DNA from: Beaufortia kweichowensis | Lineage: Eukaryota; Chordata; Actinopteri; Cypriniformes; Gastromyzontidae | Reading direction: 5' to 3' | Assembly: GCA_019155185.1 (NCBI GenBank) | Contig: CM032816.1 | Location: 3,795,124-3,859,123 of the forward strand | DNA: 64,000 nt | Part shown: in pieces, positions 22,450 through 34,065 of the stretch | Layout: each line of letters begins with the position of its first letter | How positions within the stretch are numbered: position 1 is the stretch's first letter | The notes under the pieces: generated by a model | The model's database searches: none | Seen by the model: the letters and a program-made list of their open reading frames with translations, nothing else | Told to the model about the DNA's origin: nothing | Program-made: the position numbers and the translations under genes

Positions 22450-25400
22450 TTACTTTCTGCGACGACTGGCGGCGCCCTTCTTGCTACTGTAATAGAAAAG
22501 TGACGGTACAGGTGAGCACATTTCATAGCGTCCATTTATCTGTCCATCATGAAATAGCCTACTCGAACGTCACAACATTGTATTGCACAGCAGCATGCAC
22601 AAAACCGGTTTGACAAACCATCACTTTCCATCACTATGACTGTAATATGTACGACAACTCCAAACAAAAAGGCACAAGTAAAATAATTTTCTGACAATCA
22701 TATTTACTCGAGCAAAATATATATAAATTATAAATATTTAAAATTAATAATACTGAAGTTTTTGCAATAATTTATGAGGGCCGTTTTTCTTTATTTTTTT
22801 CTTTATTTTTTAAATTTTTTTGTCACATGACTCTTTCATCACGAGTAACGCGAGAACCAATAAGATTTGGATTATTATTGACGTCATACGCCGCCATATT
22901 TCAATCTCAAGTTCGGATGTGTTTGTTATCGTTTTGAATTTGCAAAAAACAATATTATTCGTTTTGTTTTACAACAGTATCGTTTCGCTTCGGAAGATAT
23001 TTACTACAAGACTGGAGTCATTTGGATTACTTTACTGATGTAAGAAGATAACATGACGGCATTTTAATATAAAGGTATTCGATTGTGTTCAACTGAAGAA
23101 CAGACACCTGGAATGGATTTAGGGTGAGTAAATTATCCTTAAAAATGATTCGTATTCATTGGTCATAATCCTAAATTTCGGTGAAACCGAAACGGTACAA
23201 AGTTAGCGGTTGTAAGATAGTGTGCTCTTTTTGTCTCCGAGGCAAACACATACACAACACGCACTGCAGGGGGCGCCATGTCATTCATTTAACCCCATAC
23301 TATACTTACAACTTGCTCAGCTCCTCCACTCTCTTGCGCTGTGTAGTGATCTGGAGAAAATGAAAGATTTATTAATATCTGCAACGATCTCATAATAAGA
23401 GCCATCCAATTAATATTAACAATATCTTTGAAACGGTTTTACACAGTGAATGCTGTATTGATTTAAACATCTGATGTAAGTTTAACCCACTTCTGTGAAT
23501 GGTGTTATTGTTATATTGGTGTACATAAATAAAATGATTGTTATTGTTTGTTTATTTGGTAAAAACAGTGTGCCCTACATATGTAGTTATGTAGATAAGG
23601 ATCAAGTACTGTTTGATTCAGTAATGTGAGTTTTTTCAGTCTTTGTGTCAGCAACTTTTTCTTTGACGTTTGTTTGTATTTGTATTCTCACCTCATACTT
23701 CTGTTTCTTTAACCTCTCCATGTGATCAAACTTCTCAGACTCCAGGGTCTTCATCCAGTCAGACAGCTCCTTTGCCTTCTCTCTGAAGTCCAGGACACAA
23801 GACACAAGTCAGTCGTGACTTCATATGACAGGGAAACAATCAAGGCCATCCCTGTCCTGAGTTTAGTTCCAACCCTTTATTAATCTTGAATAGGATGTTG
23901 TTGAATGGTTTGATTTGGGTTGAAGCTAAGCTCTGCAGGGTTCAATTCTCCTGATTCGAGTACAACTCACCTGAGTTTGTCCTCACTGAGATGGTCGATG
24001 TTGAGTGGTTTGCGTCTCTCAGCCAGAATCTTCTTCTTCTTCTCTCTCTCGGTCTGTTTCTTGCCACCTCTCTTGGAATCAGCCTAAAAACGACCAACAG
24101 AGCCAAAAGTTTTATTCATTCAAGTTTCAGTTGTATTACGTTCTTGTTCTCTCTGCCACTTCGAAGCAATAAATTGTTACTTTTAATGCTGTATTTAAAA
24201 GCACTGTTATTTGAGTAATGCAAATTAAAGTTACATGAATAAAGATTCATTTATTAAGTGCATCAAGGTTGTAATAAGAAGCTGGGGCGTTTGTTTACAG
24301 TGATGCACGTTTTCGGATGTGTAGCCACTTTTACCTCATATGTGTTAAAACAAGAGGAAAAATTGCGTGTGCTAAACAATTGCTTATTATCTCTGGCTGC
24401 TTTTACACCAGAATACCACAATACAGTGAATGAATATCTTCTGTGATGATCACACTTTTTTTTTGGCATCCAACAAGGTAAAAACGTTTCTGTTCTGAAA
24501 ATGGTTTTAATAGAGCTGACCTTCTGCAGATAGCTGCTGTAGTTTGCGCCCATGTTGGACAGAGCAGATTTCTTCTTTGCATCTTCATCTGCCCTCTTCT
24601 TAGCATCTGCCTCCTCTCTCCTCAGCCTCTCCTCCTAAAGAATACATCAGGACATGCTATTAACATTCAGGACGAACACATCCTGGACTTGAGGTCAGTG
24701 AAACAAACCCACACCTCTCGTCTCGCCTGACGCTCCTTGTCTTTCTCAGCCCGGATCCTCTGCTGCTCTGCCCTCTCAGCTCTGCGTTTCTCCTGTTAAA
24801 TGAGAATCAAGCACACGTATATTTTAGCTCTGACCTTCTGATTCTTCGACAACCAGTTTTAGTGTCCCTGACGTTTTCACTTACAATTCTTTCCTTGAGG
24901 GCAATGATTTCCTCCTCTTCCTTCTTCCTTTGCTCAAAGTGAGCATCGATGAGACTCTGCAACTCAACCAGATCCTTGTTCTGACGTTTCTTCTGAATGT
25001 CCTGCATTTAGACACATAAAGAAACAATAGGATGATCATCTGATCTGCTCATCTCACACGGACACATGGTATTTGAGTGACTTATATAAACAACTTACAT
25101 CAAAGTCCACTTTTTCACCATCTGGGATCTTGGGTGCTGATGGTCTGTAATAAAACATTTAAAATCATTATATCACGAAAATGAAAAACGTTTCACACAT
25201 GTGGAATGTGTAAATGTTGTTCTTCGTGATGTTTCGGTGGGATAATGGGTACTTACTTAAACTTTGGCTTCTCATCTGTGTATGAGAATAAAGAGAGGAC
25301 AGGTACAAGTTATTGGAAAATCCATGCCGGATTTTCACGTTTCAAATACATGGAACAGACTGATGTTATAGGTCAATGTTCAAAATTTTCTGTATTACAC

Positions 25401-27781
25401 AACTTTTTGTGCCAACAAAATTAGAAGGAAAATTGATTAATTAGATTTAATTGATTAATAGATTAATAATTCATTCCTAAACAATTAACTGATTATTTTT
25501 TTACATTATTTATTATTAAATTTTTTTTTTTAATACATAAACAATAACAGTTATTAAAAAATTAAATAAAATGTTAATTTAAAAACAAGATACAAAAATA
25601 CCAATTTTGAGTTCAAACACACAAACACATTATATCCGCAAAAAACCCAACCGTTAAATCATTATTAAATACAATTTTGGATTTATTTCATATATGCAAA
25701 AGTTTTACATATAGTGATAGACGTTATATATCCTCCTGACTTCCCACAAAGTTTTGGAAAGTTCTCGCAACACGGTGTAGGTTCTCCTACCCCAGAGTAG
25801 AAACAGCAACTGGTCCTTGAAATCAATGCTTGAGTTTTCAACACATGCCATGCAGAGCAAAGTTAAACAGCAGGTCACTGTGTTCAGTAGTTAGAAGAAC
25901 TGATCAAAGACCGTAGTATAGATAATCTCCACTAGAGGGAGACTTCAGACAACATAATATACTGTAGGATACATCAACATACCTCCCTCTTCATAGCCTT
26001 CTGCATGCAGAAAGCATTGGTCAAGAACAGAAGACAAAAACAGAATCAAGAACATGAGCGATATAGCCAATACAGTGCAGCCACTGATATTTAAGAGAAT
26101 ATAGTAAAGCATAAACTTGTAGCAATGATACTCAATGATCCCAGAAGAATAGATTTGTACACTTTAAATTGGCAGAAGTAAAATTAGTTTCTTCTTTCTT
26201 CACTGAGTATCATGGCTTTAACTTTGACAGTGAGACAAATCCTTAAAAGGGGTGGGAAGTAAACAACATATTTGATTGCTTTTAATAAAACATAAAATCC
26301 CCTATTAAGGAAGAGCTGAATGCCATACGCTGTGTTCAGAATGGAATACTGCTCAGGCTACGTTTTTTTATAAAAGTAATGTGAAATAGTATGCATTCAT
26401 ACATTTTAAGCCTAGTGTAACACATTCTTGTCATGGCATCTTATTATATTGCATGTTTGATTAGGCAGGTGGTGTCCAGCCATACCACTATCAAATATCT
26501 CTGCTGTATATTATGCATTTTGGTGAATGTTTTACACTAGGTTATCCAGGTTTCCTTTGCATACAGAAAATCCACATACTGTTTGCAGTATACATACAGC
26601 ATACTTGGGGAAAAAGTAAGAGTAGTATGACAGCATGCCATTCTGCACACATAGTGCTTAAATGCCTTTGTTTAACAGTGCGTAGTATTTAAAATGAAGT
26701 GCACGTGGATTAGCATGAAAAACACATGGAGCAAAATCTGCATCTGTAACTTTATATTTGACATAACATGAATTTACTGGAATTAAAAAGTAGCAACTGT
26801 AGGACATGAGATACGAGCAGTGATCATTGCCGCAATCTCTACATAAATGAAAAACCTTTGTGTAATTCTGCAAAATTTGCTGCAGTGTGATATAAATGGG
26901 CAGTTTAAATATTGTATATATAATAATTTTTTATGTTATTGTTCAGATGGGTTGAATATTTAAGTAGTAGTTAATCAATATCAGGTAGGCAAAGTGTTTA
27001 AATAACAAACATGAAAGAAGCTGGAAATGGTTTGAAATTCGTAAATATTGTTAATACTACTAATATACCAGCGTCTGGTTCACATCGCAGCTTATTATGT
27101 TAAGGAACCTCCCACTATGATAGGACGAGACTGTTTGACTGACATGTAAAGCAACCAACCGCGGCTCATGTTCCTTTGATGTGCCTTTTTAAGAGCTGCT
27201 TTATCTGGTGTTAAAAACTAAAGTGTCAGTGATGAAAACAATGCCTGTAGTCTCTGTAAATTGTCCAGTCAATTGTTCAACATGGGAACTATACATCCAG
27301 TGCTGATACAGTATCTAAACATATCAATTCAACCAATTATGGGCAGATCAATTATTAAAAAGCATAAAAAAGACATTCTCAATGATGGAGGTAGGGCTGT
27401 ATCTGGTACTGTATGTAAGCAAATAATAATGCAGAACTTTTTATGCAGAATGCATAACATTCGTGCAAAAATGATGATTGAACTGTGCATTGTAGAGTAC
27501 TCCTGCTAAATATATTTCCAATGTAGCAAAATACTGGTAATGTTCTGCATCTACAATGTTTTTACCAGCAGAAAAGGTAAAGAAATGAATAACCGACATT
27601 CACAATGCTTAGAATAAAAATCGCACAAGTGAAAAATGTACTCACCCTCGACTTGATCACTGTAAAAAAGCAAAAAATCCTTATTATGGCCTGTTAATGC
27701 ACTTCCAAATCCAATGTAATGGGTAGATATGACTTGAAATGGTAATGTTGGTGGTACTTACACATCTTCTGTGTCTGACAT
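22450..27781 (-). CDS. tnnt3b: fast skeletal troponin T
   Basis: Twelve coding exons on the minus strand give 235 aa: 27,781-27,762; 27,659-27,646; 26,000-25,983; 25,275-25,257; 25,144-25,099; 25,001-24,885; 24,792-24,715; 24,634-24,521; 24,083-23,971; 23,782-23,692; 23,350-23,310; 22,486-22,450. All junctions are GT/AG and keep frame. Troponin T anchors the troponin complex to tropomyosin on the thin filament and passes the calcium signal. Seen: start MSDTEDVDQVEE with a short acidic N-terminal region built from 14-, 18- and 19-base microexons; the tropomyosin-binding charged helix (about 39-125, with LVELQSLIDAHFEQRKKEE); the conserved ALSNMGANYSSYLQK (128-142); the troponin I/C coiled coil from RRKPLNIDHLSEDKLREKAKEL; and a basic tail GAASRRRK. 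Neighbours lsp1 and prr33 match the tnnt3 locus; the suffix b is from remembered synteny with myod1. Additional alternative microexons in 26,000-27,646 are possible but not identified. Confidence 0.95.
26001..27645 (-). other. largest coding-region intron of tnnt3b (between exons 2 and 3 of the CDS)
   Basis: This 1.6-kb intron separates the 14-base and 18-base microexons that encode the hypervariable N-terminus. In this family such introns often carry extra alternatively spliced microexons. I looked for short AG...GT segments preserving frame but could not pick one with confidence. No repeat or RNA gene was recognised. Confidence 0.5.
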
Positions 27782-27801
27782 GATGGCTGTGGACTTTGAG
27801 A
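27762..27801 (-). other. tnnt3b exon with 5' UTR end and start codon
   Basis: The exon is bounded by a cctag acceptor and a gtaagt donor. It has 20 non-coding bases, then the ATG at 27,781. The upstream non-coding exon is at 30,082-30,145. Confidence 0.8.
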
Positions 27802-30081
27802 CTAGGAGAAAATGGAAATAAGATGGACAGAAATCAGAACATCCAGGCAAGACTGCAGGGAGCCTAGTGAATACTTCCAATCAACGACTAAATATATATG
27901 TCGGGACCTTCTTGGAATGGCGATAAAAGTGTCTCCTCCCCTTTCCAAAGTGACTACCCTTATTGCTGAACCAGTGCGGGTTTATGCCAAATGAAATTGA
28001 AACAATTTCAGAAATGACATCTGATTAATATTTTATTTATAAAAGAGACTACAATTTTTTTCTGTAAGAAAAGATCTTAGTAATGTCACTCATGTCTGCT
28101 AAAGTTTCAGAAGAGATCTCAAACTCTTATCAACAATTGTCTCGTGTTTCTGTCTATTCTGAATGATTTAAAAACAACCCGGGAGACTAAGTTGTAACTC
28201 GTATTAAACCAAGATCTTGATTCATTTGTTCTTGTTTTAAAAGTCTTACTTTTGGACAATAATACTCATAAAAAAAGCAAACTCCTAAAAAATTTCCAAC
28301 ACAAGTAGTACATCTGCTAAAGGACTTCTGACTAACTTCAGCTGTAAAAGTTAATTAGAAAATGTAGTTTTAAAACCATTATTTTATGTACATGTGGTTT
28401 AATCCTTACAGTGCAAAGGTCACACATGAGACATGATACACCTTTAGCGTTGACCAAAATGTTTTATTATTAGCTATAAAATCAGAAATCTGAAATTGAA
28501 TCTGACTTGGAAACTGGCAGACGCATAAGGCAGAAGTCCCATCAGTCATACATAGATTTATGTGAATGTTTGTTTTCCACTCTGCTGGCGATTCATGTTC
28601 TTATTAGGACAGTAAAGGTCATTGAAAGATCAAAAGTCATTCACTTTTCCTTAGAACACCTCTTTGAGTGGCCTAAAGCATTTAAAAACACTTATATTTG
28701 AAAATATGTACTCAATGTATTTTTTACCAATTTTAGAGCAAATATTTAATTTTTTATTTTGCAGATCTTAAATTTTGTAATGCATAAATATGCAAGAATA
28801 CAACCCTGAAATGAAGAAAGAAGTTTGATGCCTTTAAATAGAAATAAATATCAGTGTGACATCCTTAAAAACATCTCAAGCCTTAGAATTTGACTTAGAC
28901 AGCTGCACTTAATAGGCTCAGACATTGTTCAGGATCTAGTTTCCATGTTCCAGCTCAGGTTCATTCTCTTGAAATAGTATCTATACGGTACATTTCCCCT
29001 CCTTATCTGGACATAGAACCTATAGATAGTTTAAATGAGATGACTATTTCATGTAATTCAAACAAGAGAAAACATATAAAAATCTATGAGGTTTCGTTTC
29101 ATTGAGACAGTTTAATTAATTTAGTGCTTACAATATTGACATTACATTATTTGTGTATATGTGACTACACATATACACAAATAAAATTATTATTTTTGGT
29201 ATTTTTAGGATACTGCTTAATAGATTCAGCTGATCTAAACAATGTATAACCTTCTACATAGATCACTTTGGATGCATAGTCAACAACCTATTACTCTCAA
29301 AAGCCTATACCATAAAATTTCAGATTAGGAGTCATTGACCAAAGGTTTTGATGTTATTAGCAGCAATAAAGCACAAATTGTTTATTGTGTCAAAGGGATA
29401 ACAACAGTTCCATTGCAGAGCCAACAAAACTATTGAATCTTACATCCCAAATTTATTATATGTTCCTTATCTCTTTAATTGCCCTATTTTTCTTTGAAAA
29501 TCTGAGGCCATGGCGTTAGCCTATGTTTTTTGGTGGTCTAGAAATAAAGCAACATATATTACCTAATAGGTTCTGTTTTAAATTCTACAACATATGCACA
29601 CAACTTGGGGTAAGATATAAGTCCATAACAGTTCTGTCTATGGCAATTTGAAGCTCCACCAATAAAATTACAAAAATAGAAAGTATAAATTATAGGCACA
29701 TTTATTAATTGGGTAGCAGATAGCTGTAACAAACCTACAGTCTCACACATAAATTATTCAGCATACTGGGAATCAAAACTTTCTACGCATTCCCTAGTTC
29801 TTCCGAGTTCTTTATTTCGTTTTACTTTCATGTTCAAATTCTAGATTTCTTTGTGTTTGCACTTTAGCTGAATGCTAATGAGAAACAATTGTATCGTGGA
29901 CCACAATGCTGTTTTTAATATGCAAGTTTTCTAACATAAATACAGTACTTTCGGCAGTTCTCTACACTGCTGATCCTCAGATGATGTGAGGGGGCTCTGA
30001 CCTGACACACATCTACGCGCAGTCTTTCCCTCCCTCACCGATTCATCACCCGCTCGCTCTCATGCCCTCTCTCACCCTTAC
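27802..30081 (-). other. 5' UTR intron of tnnt3b
   Basis: About 2.3 kb of AT-rich DNA lies between the non-coding first exon and the ATG exon. It contains a perfect 17-bp-arm hairpin at 29,147-29,184. No gene of its own was seen. First introns of sarcomeric genes often carry enhancers, but I cannot point to a specific element. Confidence 0.5.
29147..29184. repeat. perfect short hairpin
   Basis: The arms 29,147-29,163 and 29,168-29,184 are perfectly complementary over 17 bases around a 4-base acta loop; the core is atttgtgtatatgtg. It lies inside the first intron of tnnt3b. It may be a simple-sequence artefact of a TG/TA-rich stretch. Confidence 0.8.
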
Positions 30082-30145
30082 CTTAGAAAAGCTGAAAGAA
30101 GTGAGCTCCCTGCTGGCTGAGACTGGCTTCAAAGTTCTGCAAACA
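30082..30145 (-). other. non-coding first exon of tnnt3b (predicted)
   Basis: A strong donor (ctaag/gtaagggt, exon end 30,082) lies 2.3 kb before the coding start exon, downstream of a TATA-like sequence. The 5' boundary is estimated from the TATA spacing only. Confidence 0.55.
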
Positions 30146-30167
30146 TGCAGGCCTGAATAAGTCTATC

Positions 30168-30206
30168 TATTATAGTGACATCTGATCCTTGGAGATCTAC
30201 CATTGG
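30168..30206 (-). promoter_or_regulatory. tnnt3b core promoter (predicted)
   Basis: On the minus strand a CCAATGG box (30,200-30,206) precedes a CTATAATA TATA-like element (30,168-30,175). The second also resembles a MEF2-type A/T site, which would suit a muscle gene, but one motif cannot decide that. Confidence 0.5.
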
Positions 30207-31380
30207 TGGAGATTTTGTAGTGGGATAGGTTAAAGAGGGAAGGTCCAGATCTTGACCTGAACACTGAAAAAGGAGATGGATGAGAGTTTGAAGAAATTTG
30301 TCAGAGCCATATGTTTGAAACGAGCTACAAGTTGGAATGTTGAAACACTGTTGCTATATTTGTTGTGAAACTATGCCAGCAACATTTTTCTGAATGGTAT
30401 TTAAGTGAGAGTGTTTGGTTTGGCATTTGGGGGTATTTCCAGGGTAACTGGTGAATGTGTTGGCTGTGGTATCCCACATGGCTTACTCCCAAGGCCTCGT
30501 GTACAGCGATATGAAACTGTTTGTCAAATGATATGAGTTGAGCCTAAGCAACTGACGTATAAGTGTTTCACACAGCCTGTGGTTCATTGTAAATGTTTAG
30601 ATAGATGTCATTAATGTAACAATAAATTTCCTAGAGAGTGATTATTTATTGAAAAATATACAGTATATTATACATTTTTAAAATATTATTATGCAATTCA
30701 AAAGCTTTATTCTGGCATTGTAAACAAATTTATTGATAATAAAATCATTTTAATTTCAAGCCTCTGGAATGAGGGGAGGGTTGCATGGTTGCACCAGCCA
30801 TTTATAAAATACTATTTAAATTAGTACTGATCACATTAATTTCATTCATTTGACAATACTTCAGTGCATGCCCTTTAGCCATTAAACACAGACATCACTT
30901 GGGTAGATATTGTATGTATGATCATATTCTATGGTCTGATCATCATATTATGTCATAACCTACTAATTTCTAGGTTAATTGTATATAATAGATCTAATAG
31001 TAATTATATAAAAATATATATTAACAAATATTTATGTTCAAAAAAATGTTTTGTGTGTTCTTTTAGTTTCTTTAGTCAAAACACTATGTAACCAAATGTG
31101 AGCTTTCATGACACTACAATCTCTTAAGCACATCTGATAAAACCAGCCCTAGTGTCTTATGGCCTGCAATGGCATTCTACCAAAAAGAAGCAACTGCTGT
31201 TTCTTACCTAAAGGTGGCGCTGTTCTTACAGTTTGCGTTACTGATGGCGTGTGATCAGGTGACGTGGGGGAGGGTGGACACTTGGTCATATCTAAGGTGA
31301 CCTGGTTGACCCCCACCCTTGCGCGTCGCTGACGGATCCCTCCACGCTGTCACTGCTCAGTGTACATTCTGAGTAACGGA
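30207..31380. other. intergenic region between divergent tnnt3b and prr33
   Basis: About 1.2 kb separates the two predicted starts, which point away from each other, so shared muscle regulation is conceivable. Most is AT-rich. The 31,210-31,380 end is GC-richer and contains a tgacgt CRE-like core in the predicted prr33 promoter area. Confidence 0.5.
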
Positions 31381-31529
31381 CTCGGTTTTATTTTTGGACT
31401 GCTATGGAGCCTGTGCCTTCCATTTGAAGGAAGGGGGAATAGTTGAACTGAACATGAGTGTCCCGTTCTGACAGTCCAAGCTGGGACAAGCAGGCAGCCG
31501 CCGGACACCCCTGAAAAGCAGACACACAG
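31381..31529 (+). other. predicted non-coding first exon of prr33
   Basis: The segment ends in a good donor (cacacag/gtacaa at 31,529/31,530) and is followed by a second spliced-looking non-coding exon. It contains two tiny upstream ORFs (ATG at 31,404, 7 codons; ATG at 31,454, 5 codons) if transcription starts this far upstream. The transcription start is not known. Confidence 0.45.
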
Positions 31530-31812
31530 GTACAAAACAACAGCTTTTTGTTTTCTTGTTGTTAATACATGAATGCCCACGGTGAGCCAATTTTAGAAGT
31601 GATTGGCGTGTTGGGAAAATGCTTTAGCGGTATTACAGCAAGCTAGTGCTTTTGACTGTCTCTGCAACATCCTATATACTATATATACAATATATATGCT
31701 CATACCAGTGCAATTGTATTTAATACCATTGATTTGTTTTTTCTTTTAAAATTACATTACATTATTATTTTGCAGACATGCATAATCAGTTCATGCATGT
31801 TTATATTTACAG

Positions 31813-31856
31813 GGGACATCTGAGTGTCTTCATCTGTCTTCTACGGTCATCTCTTG
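31813..31856 (+). other. predicted non-coding exon 2 of prr33
   Basis: The 44-base segment is flanked by tatttacag and gtaagt, both strong splice signals, and lies between the probable first exon and the coding exon acceptor at 34,050. It has no ATG. Confidence 0.5.
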
Positions 31857-34050
31857 GTAAGTTATCACATTTTAAGCACACACATACAGAGTATGTGCCA
31901 CATAGATATGTACGCCTACTGTAAATCTCCACATGTACAATGATTTTTTTTAACCATTGGTAGTTGTTAATAAGCAGTAATGCAGTATGTGATTTTACTG
32001 CTTGGCTATTCTTGCCCTTTCCTCTTTTGAACTTGTATGTTGGAGGTTTTCCAGGCAGCCCAGCCTACCAGGGCCTTAAAAGGATGACCTGCTCTCATAT
32101 GTTTCTGTGTGTCACTGTGGGCTGAAGGCTTGTTTTACACACTCTTACAGGTGGCCTACATTGGAACCATGGTTATAAAAAGTGTTGTATTTATATGACA
32201 TATGACATTTCACTTATTGGTGAAAGCTGCAAAGTTTGCTGAATTATGTATTTTTTCACAACTGCCTATACAGTGCAGTCCATTGGTTTAGATCCCGTTA
32301 TATTAAATTATGATCTTTATCAGTGCCGAAACAAACCAAAAAGTGTTTCTGGCAGACATTTGTGTCTATATGTTTCTAGATAGTAGCAGTTACTAAAAAC
32401 AAATGCAAAAGTAAATATGTTACTTCTTATCAGTACAGTATTAAAAAACGTGGTATATTTGATCCCAGTCTATGCATCAACAGACACCACAGAATATGAT
32501 CGGTCAGTGATTTATTATGTAATTGAATGTTGCTTCCCCACGTATAGCCAAAGCATTGACTCTTCTCAGATCTGTAGGCATTGGTTTACAGTGACAGAGC
32601 GGGCGGATGACTTGCTCAACCTAAAATTAGGCCAAGACGGCATTCAAGATGAGTTACTGCATGGAAAACTGGCATAAACTTGTTACTAGTCCTATAAATG
32701 CCAATACAACCAATTGAAAGAATCATACAAAATATCAAATTTATTGAAAATGAAAAACAAGCTGCTATTGACTACATCACATTCTTATGTTTTGCCACCC
32801 TATTCTGAATATAACCGGGTGGCAAAATGCTTGTAACTAAGAAACATGTTTATAATATTATAAATATGATACATGGACTAATTCCAGTGTTTTCTTGAAA
32901 ACCATGTGTAGTCATTATGCAGAACTACAAATAACATGCACAGCTATGAAAATAAATGACAAATTTGTAATCAAATTTACAGTAACACACCAGGGAGTAA
33001 AACAAAGATAATAATTCAAATATCTAAACCATAAAAATCTGTGATAGAAAAGCATTCATTAATTATCAAATTAACGTTGGGGTGTGTATTGTTTTAATTA
33101 TATTTTATTTAATTGAATCTTTTTTTTATAAAAATGTAACATTATGTCGGAGTATTCAAAAACCAGCATAGATATGCAATACAAAGTATAGGTGCCTTGT
33201 ACTATCCTAACTATTTTACATTTACATTCAATTCATAGTCATTCATTTAAAACAAATAAAAAATACTGCAGAAAAAGAAAAAAGAAAAACATTTGTAAGG
33301 GTAGGTTTGGACTAAACACAGTCATAGTTTTCTTTTCAGAAGAAAATGTCTAAAAGACTTGACATTTGAACAGTATAAAATAGAGCAATCATCCAAAATG
33401 TAAGACAGAAAAGTGCATATGATAAAATGTAATGCTTTACTATGGTACACTGTGATACATGTTTTACTTACGACTAAAATAAACAAGTCTTGGTGGATAA
33501 TTCCAGAGAAACTAAAAGATGTTTCTGAAGAGTCTTCAAAAGTCATGAGAGGAAAATTCACCTAAAAAAAATAAAACCATATGATTAGCGAACAGTAAAG
33601 ATGTTTGACTTTTGCAAGCTTATTCACATTCTATTGTCTTAGAATATTTTGCAATTTGTTAACTTTATAAGAAACGTTCATGCAAAAGTCAATTTCTCAC
33701 CCTCATGTTGTTCCAAATGGAATGAGGTTCCATTTTATGTAATACAAAATCCAGGCTGTGCTGGTTACTGTCTGTTCCAATGAAAAAGCACTTTTACATT
33801 ATTGTGGAATGATTTGCAATGAATCGGGACTAAAGCTTTTCCATTTTATATAAGACTTCAAAACAGACAACATATTTGGATTTAAAATGGGTCTTTTTTG
33901 TAATTGAATGAAAAAGAGCATCCAGCACAATCTTTAGAATTACTCAATTTGTGATTCACGTAAATGAGAGGTAATTGTCATTTTTGGGGAACCTTTGTCG
34001 ATAACATTTAATATTTTCAAGTGGATATAACGGTGTCTCTTATGTTTTAG
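31857..34050 (+). other. prr33 5' UTR intron
   Basis: About 2.2 kb is mostly AT-rich. It contains an 11-bp-arm inverted repeat around 32,790-32,826 (ttttgccaccc / gggtggcaaaa) and a MITE fragment at 33,688-33,720. No gene was seen. Confidence 0.45.
33688..33720 (+). repeat. foldback MITE fragment
   Basis: The sequence aatttctcaccctcatgttg, followed by ttccaaatgg, matches the left-end motif of the foldback family seen at 59,231 and 40,633. Confidence 0.5.
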
Positions 34051-34065
34051 GGGGCTAAAGATATC

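Noticed and set aside
30061..30120. Plus-strand small exon near the TC-rich stretch
   Set aside because: The splice-like signals read properly only on the minus strand, as the donor of the tnnt3b non-coding exon.
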